25,712 nucleotides of DNA, from positions 1-25,712 of the forward strand of contig JAFWRA010000022.1 in the NCBI GenBank assembly GCA_017508895.1, in the 5' to 3' direction. Position 1 is the stretch's first letter, and every line of letters begins with the position of its first letter. The notes under the pieces were generated by a model. The model was not told the origin of the DNA. It was given only the letters and a program-made list of their open reading frames with translations, and ran no database searches. Below, piece after piece: positions 1 through 6,372 of this stretch. This DNA is from Bacteroidales bacterium (lineage in GTDB: Bacteria > Bacteroidota > Bacteroidia > Bacteroidales > F082). Made by a program: the position numbers and the translations under genes.

Positions 1-495
1 AACATCGGCTCGCGCCAATTGAAGGACTTTGGTCAAGGTGTAGGCTTCGGCACACAGGCCAAGCTCAACGCGAAGAACGAGTATTCACAGAGCGTCATCG
101 ACAACGCCTTGAAGCGCACATTCGCGCCCGAGTTCCTCAACCGTGTCGATGATGTGGTGATGTTCAATGCCTTGGATAAGAATGACATCCAGAAAATTAT
201 CGGCATCGAAATCCGTCAGGTGGTCAAGCGCGTCGAGGAGATGGGCTACAAGATCGAAATCACCGAGAAAGCTATGGACTTCCTCGCCGAGAAGGGCTGG
301 GACGAACAATATGGTGCCCGTCCGTTGAAACGTGCCGTCCAGAAGTACGTGGAAGACGTCTTGGCCGAGGCCATCATCTCCGCCAACCTCCACATCGGCG
401 ACACCATCAGCATCGACCTCGACGAAAAGGGCGAAGAAACCATCGTCAACGTCATCCCGAACGAGAAGAAAGTCCTTGAAGAAGCCAAAGTCTGA
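1..495 (+). CDS. clpC: ClpC-type Clp protease ATP-binding subunit, C-terminal part
   Basis: This is the 3' end of a class I Clp/Hsp100 ATPase; the reading frame is open from base 1 and the start lies upstream of the window. About 164 residues remain, covering the end of the second AAA+ module and the D2-small domain. Visible family signatures are NIGSRQLKDFGQGVGFG at the left edge, the FAPEFLNRVDDVVMF segment with the arginine-finger region, and the sensor-2 motif GARPLKRAVQ. The family unfolds substrates for the ClpP protease in the cytoplasm. ClpC rather than ClpB is favoured by the NIG-RQLK-FG segment and the short charged tail (EKKVLEEAKV), but the discriminating N-terminal and middle domains are outside the window. 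Its stop (493-495) overlaps the next start by one base (TGATG), so the two genes are likely co-transcribed and translationally coupled. Confidence 0.9.
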   Translation, partial: NIGSRQLKDFGQGVGFGTQAKLNAKNEYSQSVIDNALKRTFAPEFLNRVDDVVMFNALDKNDIQKIIGIEIRQVVKRVEEMGYKIEITEKAMDFLAEKGWDEQYGARPLKRAVQKYVEDVLAEAIISANLHIGDTISIDLDEKGEETIVNVIPNEKKVLEEAKV

Positions 496-1970
496 TGAAC
501 TACGACTTCAAGAAACATATCAGCAGCAAGATCTTTAAAGTGATTGCCTACGCCAGCGCGGAGTTGGGCTACAAGAGCTATGTCATCGGCGGCTATGTGC
601 GCGACATCCTGTTGCGCCGTCCGTCGAATGACATTGACGTGGTCACTGTGGGTAGCGGCATCACCCTCGCAAAGAAGGTCGCCTCTCTCCTGCCCGGTCA
701 TAAGGAAGCCAAATACTACGGCGCCTTCGGCACGGCCATGATCCGCTTCGATGGCATGGAAGTGGAGTTTGTGGGCGCGAGGAAAGAGTCCTACGACCGC
801 AACAGCCGCAAGCCCGTGGTGGAAAACGGCACCTTGGAAGACGACATCAGTCGCCGCGACTTCACCATCAATGCCATGGCCCTCAGTCTCAACGCTGATG
901 ACTTCGGTACGCTCATTGACCTTTACGGCGGCATGGCCGACATGGAGGAATTGCTGTTGAGGACACCTTTAGACCCCGACATCACTTATTCCGACGACCC
1001 ATTGCGCATGATGCGTGCCATCCGTTTCGCTTCGCAACTCAAGTTCTACATCGAATCCGAGTCTTTCGAGGCCATCAAGCGCAATGCCGAGCGCATCAAG
1101 ATCGTGTCGATGGAGCGTGTCACCGAGGAACTGAACAAAATCATCCTCTCGCCGAAGCCTTCCATTGGCTTCAAGCTATTGGATGAAAGCGGCTTGTTGA
1201 AACTCATCTTCCCGCAACTCTGCCAATTGAAAGGTGTGGAAGTCGTGCAAGGTCGAGGCCACAAGGACAACTTCCTGCACACATTGCAAGTGCTTGACCA
1301 AGTGGCCGAGAAGAGCAATGACCTCTGGCTGCGCTGGGCTGCTTTGTTGCACGACATCGCCAAGCCACAAACCAAACGTTGGGAGGAAGGCACGGGCTGG
1401 ACCTTCCACGGCCACGAGTTCAAAGGATCCAAGATGGTGCCCAAGATCTTCGCTGCCATGAAGTTGCCCTTGAACGAGAAGATGAAATATGTGGAAAAGC
1501 TCGTGTTGCTCCACCTCCGCCCTATCGTGTTGGCTGAGGATATCGTCACCGACAGTGCCGTGAGAAGGTTGCTTTTTGACGCTGGCGACGACATCGACGA
1601 CCTCATGTTGCTCTGCCATGCCGACATCACCTCGAAGAACGAGGAGAAGATCAAGAAATATCACCACAACTTCGAGATTGTTCAGGAGAAACTGAAGGAA
1701 ATCGAAGCCAAGGACCACCTGCGCAACTGGCAGCCGCCTATCGACGGCATCGCCATCATGGAGACCTTCGGCATCCCAGAGGGTCGCGAGGTCGGCGTCA
1801 TCAAGAATGCCATACGCGAGGCTATTTTGGATGGTGTCATCGGGAACAACTTTAGCGAGGCGTATGCCTTTATGAAGGAAGAGGGACAAAAGCTAGGACT
1901 CAGCGTAGTGAAGGAAATCCAAGAGCCGATTGTGGTGGCTAATAATGGGCCGGTGCCGAATAAAATGTGA
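495..1970 (+). CDS. cca: CCA tRNA nucleotidyltransferase / poly(A) polymerase family with HD domain
   Basis: The 491-residue cytoplasmic enzyme belongs to the class II nucleotidyltransferases that add or repair the 3' CCA end of tRNA. The N-terminal head has the GGYVRD motif (about residues 32-37) and the metal-binding DIDVV motif (about 46-50). The RRDFTINAMA segment and the DDPLRMMRAIRFA segment of the neck follow. An HD phosphohydrolase-type domain follows, with the HD pair at about residues 286-287 (LLHDIAKPQTK). The ATG at 495-497 overlaps the clpC stop, which fixes the start and implies an operon with clpC and miaA. Members of this family can be CCA-adding, A-adding or poly(A) polymerases, and the sequence alone does not settle which; CCA addition is the usual role when only one copy exists. 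Confidence 0.9.
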   Translation: MNYDFKKHISSKIFKVIAYASAELGYKSYVIGGYVRDILLRRPSNDIDVVTVGSGITLAKKVASLLPGHKEAKYYGAFGTAMIRFDGMEVEFVGARKESYDRNSRKPVVENGTLEDDISRRDFTINAMALSLNADDFGTLIDLYGGMADMEELLLRTPLDPDITYSDDPLRMMRAIRFASQLKFYIESESFEAIKRNAERIKIVSMERVTEELNKIILSPKPSIGFKLLDESGLLKLIFPQLCQLKGVEVVQGRGHKDNFLHTLQVLDQVAEKSNDLWLRWAALLHDIAKPQTKRWEEGTGWTFHGHEFKGSKMVPKIFAAMKLPLNEKMKYVEKLVLLHLRPIVLAEDIVTDSAVRRLLFDAGDDIDDLMLLCHADITSKNEEKIKKYHHNFEIVQEKLKEIEAKDHLRNWQPPIDGIAIMETFGIPEGREVGVIKNAIREAILDGVIGNNFSEAYAFMKEEGQKLGLSVVKEIQEPIVVANNGPVPNKM

Positions 1971-1971
1971 A

Positions 1972-3018
1972 ATGGATAATGGCATAAACCATATAAATCG
2001 GCCCTTCGACGAGCTCAGGGACCTTGGCCTTATGAAAAGCGAAGGGTCCCTGAGCCTGCGGTCCCTGAGGCCCATCGAAGGGTCGAAGGGCCCGTACCCT
2101 ACTAATAAGAAAACCTTAGTCGTCATCGCTGGCCCCACCGCATCGGGCAAGACCTCCTTCTCCATCGAGTTAGCCAAGGCCTTGAACACTGTCATCCTCT
2201 CCGCTGACAGCCGACAGTTTTACAAGGAAATGAGCATCGGAACAGCTGCACCCACCGAGGAAGAACTGAGCCAGGTCATGCATTACTTTGTGCACCATAT
2301 CAGCATCGAGGACAAATACGATGTCGCCGACTATGAGCGCGATGTATTACGACTTTTGAATGAGCTCTTCAAGGCCCATGATACCGTCGTCATGACGGGT
2401 GGCTCCGGTCTCTTCATCGATGCGGTTTGCAACGGCATCGACGTCATGCCTGACGTGGATCCCGAAATCAGGGAAAAAGTGCAGCGTCTCTATGATGAAT
2501 GCGGCCTGAAAGCCCTCCAAGATGAAGTCCAGCGCCTCGATCCCGAGTATTATGCCACCGTCGACCAGCAAAATCCTCGCCGCCTGCAACGTGCCTTGGA
2601 AGTCTGCTACCAAACGGGGCAGCCTTTCTCCTCTTTCCGCAGTGGCAACTCCGTCCACCGCGACTTCGACATCAAGAAATACGCCTTGCTTTGGGACCGC
2701 CAAGCCCTCATAGAGCGCATCGACAAGCGTGTCGACATGATGATGGAACAAGGCCTTTTGGCAGAAGCCAAAGCCTTGTATCCCAAACGCCATCTGAATG
2801 CTTTGAACACGGTCGGCTACAAGGAACTCTTCGCCTATTTCGACGGACAATGCACCCTTGAAGAGGCCGTGGAGCAAATCAAGATCCACACACGGCAATA
2901 TGCCAAGCGGCAGATGACTTGGTTGAGGAAAGACAAGAGCTATACTTGGATAATGCCTGACGAAATGATGACTTCGTTATTGAGCGAAAAAAACAGCATC
3001 GCCTCTGCCGACACGTGA
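1972..3018 (+). CDS. miaA: tRNA dimethylallyltransferase MiaA with repeat-encoded N-terminal extension
   Basis: MiaA transfers a dimethylallyl group to N6 of A37 in tRNAs that read UNN codons. The core is complete: P-loop GPTASGKT, DSRQFYKEMSIGTAAPT, the HHISIEDKYDVADYE segment, GGSGLFIDAV, QNPRRLQRALEV, LNTVGYKELF, and a C-terminal TRQYAKRQMTWLRKD. The start is uncertain. The first in-frame ATG (1972) is one base after the cca stop and gives 348 residues; the only later ATG before the core is at 2032 (328 residues). Most family members have about 300-315 residues, with the P-loop within the first 20. Here a palindromic repeat (2000-2092) encodes the extra N-terminal residues, and no ATG, GTG or TTG in this frame lies between the repeat and the P-loop. 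The gene ends two bases from the convergent FISUMP gene. Confidence 0.93.
   Translation: MDNGINHINRPFDELRDLGLMKSEGSLSLRSLRPIEGSKGPYPTNKKTLVVIAGPTASGKTSFSIELAKALNTVILSADSRQFYKEMSIGTAAPTEEELSQVMHYFVHHISIEDKYDVADYERDVLRLLNELFKAHDTVVMTGGSGLFIDAVCNGIDVMPDVDPEIREKVQRLYDECGLKALQDEVQRLDPEYYATVDQQNPRRLQRALEVCYQTGQPFSSFRSGNSVHRDFDIKKYALLWDRQALIERIDKRVDMMMEQGLLAEAKALYPKRHLNALNTVGYKELFAYFDGQCTLEEAVEQIKIHTRQYAKRQMTWLRKDKSYTWIMPDEMMTSLLSEKNSIASADT
2000..2092 (+). repeat. Nested palindromic interspersed repeat in the 5' end of miaA (copy 1)
   Basis: The outer arms are GGCCCTTCGAC (2000-2010) and GTCGAAGGGCC (2082-2092), an 11-bp perfect inverted repeat. The inner arms are GCTCAGGGACC (2013-2023) and GGTCCCTGAGC (2045-2055), also 11 bp and perfect. 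A further direct copy of GGTCCCTGAG sits at 2060-2069, and CGAAGGG occurs several times. The arm-to-arm length is 93 bases, or exactly 31 codons, and the frame of miaA runs through it without a stop. The in-frame ATG at 2032 falls in the loop of the inner hairpin. The left 24 bases match 6314-6337 at 22 positions. Confidence 0.85.
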
Positions 3019-3020
3019 AA

Positions 3021-5336
3021 TCAACTCTCGACATCACAAACAAGACGCACAGAACGCCCTAGGTAACGTCTGTAGTCAACTAGATAAATACCAAAATTGT
3101 AAATATAAACATAATACGCACAGCAACTGGAATTGCTCGAAGACAACCAATAGAATCCAGCGGAACCGACATCAGCGACCGTGGTTCCGAAACGTCCACC
3201 GGCAGCTGGAAGAAATACGCCACCAGCATTTTCAATCATAACCCATTGGGATGCATTTAACACATTGCTAATGTATGAAGCTCCAATATTGTTGGTATTG
3301 TTTAAGTTATATGTGTCAGTTGTCCAATCATCGGGCAACAAAATCACACCATTGACATCGTTCACCTGAGCTTTTGCAAAACGGATGCCCGAGGTAGTAT
3401 TTCTAGTGTTTAAGATATAGCTCCATTCGGGTTGAGTTAAAGTGCGCCACTGATTAGCAGTGTTGCCGCCATTGCTGATTGGATTGTTAACGCCCCAGTC
3501 ATAATTGGCGCTGGTGCCCGTTAGGTTCATGTCAGGCATGTTCGATGAAGGACCGTAACCATAACTATTATACTCATTGTCCAGCAACGAATCTGAGCTT
3601 GACCAAGGCTGATAGTTCACGTTATAAGGATCGTTTGTATCATGGTAGCCACTCGTTCCCCAACCGAACAAGTCTATCCAGCCATCGTAAGACGAGGAGA
3701 TGTTACTATTGGCATCACCAATGTAGTCGTATTGGCTCTCGGCAAACTTCCATATGTTGGTGGAAGCTTGATATTGTAGGTTGCCTTGCGAGAAATAAAT
3801 TTTGCCCCCATCTTCGTTGATGGTAAACTTGCCATTGATAGTTCCAGTGGGGAAATTGCTCTGTGTTGAAAATCGCACAGGACGGATAGAATATCCAATG
3901 CAACGACGGGCATCAAAAACCTCAGAATACATATTTTCAAAGCCAGCAGCGCTTGCTCGCAATGGATTGTAAATGGAAAGCAAGCTTGACCAATAACAAC
4001 AGCTTTCGCCCGCACCGTTAAGATTGCTTTCATAACGGCACCCTGCACCAGGCAAGAACAGAGTATTACCATTCTCTGCAGTAAACAGCACACCATATAT
4101 ACCATTTTGGGAAGTCCATTCGGAAGTGGTGTTTTCAATTAGTTCCACCCATTCTTCCTCTACAGGCATTCGCCAGTTTTCACCCCAGTTTACTTTTGCT
4201 GCATCATCACCTTGCTGCAACATACTCAAACTGTCAGTGAAACCATTGTAGCCATATTCGTCAAAGCTACAATACTTAGTTAGCGTATTTTCACTGCCAT
4301 TGCAATACTGGTAGGTACTCCAATCATAGTAATCCTTCGGCTGTGTCTCGCCCCAAGCAAAGTAGCCGCCGTATTCCTCTGGCGTGTTGGCACCCACATT
4401 GCAGGTGGCCCACAACAGGCCGCTCGGCAAGCCGAGGTCGACATATTCATGGAAAGAATGGTCAGCATAATTCTTGATGTAAACCGTCGTCGCTTCAGTC
4501 ACTTTTACGAAGAAGCCTTGCATCGGAGCAATAGGCTCGCCTGACAAAGTCACCAAATCACCAGTTGCGTCATACACCATGAAATCCATCGGGACGAGTT
4601 CGTTGTCGCTGTTATGACAATAGACATAAGCATTGCAGGTGAATGGATTACCCAAGAGCGCCCAGCCATTGTAAGGGTTGGTGGAGCCTTCATCGTATGG
4701 GACAGTCACGGGTTTAACTTCCTCATTATATGAGGGATAGGTACTGCCCGTAAGCGAAAGTTCAATGGCTTCGGGGGTAGCGTAAAGGTAGCCAGCAGTG
4801 CCGCCCACGGTAGCAATATTTTCCTGTTTATTGTTGCGCCACTCAGCATTTGGATAATTCTGGCTGAATATGTAGAAATCGATGCCTTCAGCGAAAGTCA
4901 TAGTGGAAGGAACTGCGACATCATCACTGAACGGGAAAGCCAACAGGAAGTAGTTATCCGTACCATTCACGTCATCGTATGGCTCGAGGTTTTTCTTCAT
5001 CGTCACCACTAGATTCTCGGTGTTGTGCCTTAACTGGCCACCATCGGCCACGGTGATGCTGCCACCAACTATGCTGACCTCATTGACCACAGCGGTGTAA
5101 CCAGTGGAAATAATGGCGTTGGCCATAATCACCACATCGCTGCCCGAGGGAGGCACTGTGCCAGTGTTCCAATGGCTGCCATCGTTCCAGTTGCCATCAG
5201 TGATGAAGCTATATTGCGACCTGTTGACATCGTCGCCCATAGAAGCATTGGCAGTTGCAGTTTCCTGGGCCATAACATTCAAGTTCGCTGTCATTATGGC
5301 AACTAAACTCATTAACAAGATAAATGCTTTCTTCAT
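3021..5336 (-). CDS. Secreted FISUMP-domain protein with variable-looking C-terminus
   Basis: The 771-residue exported protein starts with a signal peptide (MKKAFILLMSLVAIMTANLN, cleavage near VMAQ). Residues ~42-290 form a beta-rich module (NWNDGSHWNTGTVPPSGSDVVI, then a KKNL...GWALLGNPFTCNAYVY segment) that also occurs in the DUF4091 protein at 22066-25263. Residues ~297-488 are a FISUMP domain (EYVDLGLPSGLLWATCNVGA, FAWGET, NWRMPVEEEWVELI, ending GYSIRPVRF). Residues ~498-767 are a second, related domain (GGKIYFSQGNLQYQ, LFGWGTSGYHD, RTLTQPEWSYIL, FLPAAGGRF) ending RSVRLV. No T9SS sorting domain is visible. The function is unknown; FISUMP proteins are usually surface or secreted proteins with a lectin-like fold. 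The last 40 residues have an unusual run of NNY codons. The gene appears monocistronic, convergent with miaA. Confidence 0.85.
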   Translation of the reverse strand: MKKAFILLMSLVAIMTANLNVMAQETATANASMGDDVNRSQYSFITDGNWNDGSHWNTGTVPPSGSDVVIMANAIISTGYTAVVNEVSIVGGSITVADGGQLRHNTENLVVTMKKNLEPYDDVNGTDNYFLLAFPFSDDVAVPSTMTFAEGIDFYIFSQNYPNAEWRNNKQENIATVGGTAGYLYATPEAIELSLTGSTYPSYNEEVKPVTVPYDEGSTNPYNGWALLGNPFTCNAYVYCHNSDNELVPMDFMVYDATGDLVTLSGEPIAPMQGFFVKVTEATTVYIKNYADHSFHEYVDLGLPSGLLWATCNVGANTPEEYGGYFAWGETQPKDYYDWSTYQYCNGSENTLTKYCSFDEYGYNGFTDSLSMLQQGDDAAKVNWGENWRMPVEEEWVELIENTTSEWTSQNGIYGVLFTAENGNTLFLPGAGCRYESNLNGAGESCCYWSSLLSIYNPLRASAAGFENMYSEVFDARRCIGYSIRPVRFSTQSNFPTGTINGKFTINEDGGKIYFSQGNLQYQASTNIWKFAESQYDYIGDANSNISSSYDGWIDLFGWGTSGYHDTNDPYNVNYQPWSSSDSLLDNEYNSYGYGPSSNMPDMNLTGTSANYDWGVNNPISNGGNTANQWRTLTQPEWSYILNTRNTTSGIRFAKAQVNDVNGVILLPDDWTTDTYNLNNTNNIGASYISNVLNASQWVMIENAGGVFLPAAGGRFGTTVADVGSAGFYWLSSSNSSCCAYYVYIYNFGIYLVDYRRYLGRSVRLVCDVES
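3039..3158 (-). other. Candidate DGR-type variable region at the FISUMP protein C-terminus
   Basis: The last part of the second FISUMP-like domain (residues ~727-766) runs from GFYWLSS to RSVRLV. Between residues 734 and 758, 22 of 25 codons end in C or T, and the encoded residues (S, N, C, Y, V, I, F, G, D, R) are those expected when AAY codons of a template are mutated at adenines. The flanks (FYW and RSVRLV) look conserved. No reverse transcriptase or template repeat was found in this window, so this is a pattern-based candidate only. Confidence 0.35.
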
Positions 5337-5370
5337 GACTATTCTATTTTTATTTGATAATTCCAGACCC

Positions 5371-5378
5371 CAAAACTA
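5371..5378 (-). promoter_or_regulatory. Putative Bacteroidetes -7 box upstream of the FISUMP gene
   Basis: The minus-strand octamer TAGTTTTG fits the Bacteroidetes -7 consensus TAnnTTTG. It lies 35-42 bases before the start codon at 5336, in the 52-bp gap after the kinase gene. No convincing -33 TTG box was seen at the usual spacing. Confidence 0.35.
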
Positions 5379-5388
5379 TAAAAAAATC

Positions 5389-6228
5389 TTAGACATTTAC
5401 ACCCTGATAGTATTTTATCAGCCCTTCAGCAGGCGCTTGCATGACCTTGCCCAAAGTGAGGCCATATTCAGCAAAGCTCTCTTTCAAGATGTCTTGGAAA
5501 TGGTAAGCCACAGAGCCGATAAAACTAACCTTTAACGACCGACTGGCATCGTAGCGAAGGACAAAAGCTTCGATGAAGGATTTGAAACAACCTTTCACCA
5601 ATTCTTTTATAAAAGGATTTGATTGGTGCTCGCCTGCAAACTTGGCGAAAGTGGCCAAATACTTTGAAGGTTGTCCCTCATGATACAACCGCTGAATGAA
5701 ATCCTTCAATTCCAAATGATACTCCATATCGAACCTCATCCGCAATTCCTCAGGCATGAAGCCATAGAAATAGGCCCTCACCACTTCCCTACCGATGTGC
5801 ATGCCACTGCCTTCGTCACCGACAAGATAGCCTAAGGAAATGGCTTTTTCGATGATGCTCTCTCCATCGTAAAGACATGAATTTGAGCCCGTCCCGAGGA
5901 TGCAAGCGATACCTTTTTCATGGCCTAAGGCGGCATGACAAGCGGCCATCAGATCATGGGTGACATGGATGTCGGCATCAGGAAATTGGTTTTGGAAGAC
6001 CTCTTTGATGGTTTGGCAGTTCTGTTCGTTGCCACAACCTGTGCCGTAATAATGGATAAAATGAATGTTATCGTTGGGTAGAGATGCGCCGCGGCATATC
6101 TCTACAAGGTCTTGCATGGGAGAGTAATTCGGGTTGAAGCCCTTGGTCGCAAAATGTGCTTTGACCTCATGGCCATCCATGAGAATCCATCCCATTTTGG
6201 TAGAACCGGCATCGATAATGAGCCTCAT
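5389..6228 (-). CDS. BadF/BadG/BcrA/BcrD-type ATPase, N-acetylglucosamine kinase-like
   Basis: The 279-residue cytoplasmic protein belongs to the ASKHA sugar-kinase/ATPase superfamily. The start is set at 6228 because the protein then begins MRLIIDAGSTKMGW, with the phosphate-1 loop (DAGSTK) immediately after the first beta strand; an upstream in-frame start at 6267 would add 13 atypical residues and reach into the promoter region. Other visible motifs are the phosphate-2 region GIACILGTGSNS and the GDEGSG segment. Bacteroidetes members of this size are commonly annotated as N-acetylglucosamine kinase-like proteins, so phosphorylation of an amino sugar from peptidoglycan or host glycans is plausible but not shown. 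It is divergent from speA across a 144-bp spacer and probably transcribed alone. Confidence 0.85.
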   Translation of the reverse strand: MRLIIDAGSTKMGWILMDGHEVKAHFATKGFNPNYSPMQDLVEICRGASLPNDNIHFIHYYGTGCGNEQNCQTIKEVFQNQFPDADIHVTHDLMAACHAALGHEKGIACILGTGSNSCLYDGESIIEKAISLGYLVGDEGSGMHIGREVVRAYFYGFMPEELRMRFDMEYHLELKDFIQRLYHEGQPSKYLATFAKFAGEHQSNPFIKELVKGCFKSFIEAFVLRYDASRSLKVSFIGSVAYHFQDILKESFAEYGLTLGKVMQAPAEGLIKYYQGVNV

Positions 6229-6244
6229 AACAGATAATTTTGTG

Positions 6245-6252
6245 CAAAAATA
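6245..6252 (-). promoter_or_regulatory. Putative -7 box for the kinase gene
   Basis: Minus-strand TATTTTTG fits TAnnTTTG exactly and lies 17-24 bases before the ATG at 6228, implying a very short leader. It is one of two opposed -7 boxes in the kinase/speA spacer. No -33 box was found at good spacing. Confidence 0.4.
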
Positions 6253-6283
6253 AGGAAAAGTGCGCAAAACCGAATATTTTTAA

Positions 6284-6291
6284 TAGTTTTG
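6284..6291 (+). promoter_or_regulatory. Putative -7 box for speA
   Basis: Plus-strand TAGTTTTG matches TAnnTTTG and is followed by about 80 bases of leader before the speA ATG at 6373. That leader would contain the palindromic repeat half-copy at 6314-6337. No -33 TTTG was seen. Confidence 0.4.
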
Positions 6292-6313
6292 CAGCCCATT
6301 TGATAATGAATAC

Positions 6314-6337
6314 GGCCCTTCGACAAGCTCAGGGGCC
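6314..6337 (+). repeat. Palindromic repeat half-copy in the speA leader (copy 2)
   Basis: This 24-base element begins GGCCCTTCGAC and ends AGCTCAGGGGCC. It matches the left half of the miaA element (2000-2023) at 22 of 24 positions, in the same orientation relative to the downstream gene. Its ends (GGCCC and GGGCC) can pair to form a small hairpin. It ends 35 bases before the speA ATG. Confidence 0.75.
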
Positions 6338-6372
6338 TCTACTTGTTGAACAAACAAATAATAAACAAAGAC

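Noticed and set aside
1176..1889. Long open frame antisense to cca (237 codons)
   Set aside because: It is the mirror of the real cca reading frame and has no signal peptide, motif or promoter of its own.
3870..3977. Tail of the first FISUMP domain as a second DGR variable region
   Set aside because: NNY codons are fewer (19 of 26), and several purine-ending codons (CCA, TTG, CGA, GCA, GAA, ATG, GAG) interrupt the run; it fits an ordinary FISUMP C-terminus.
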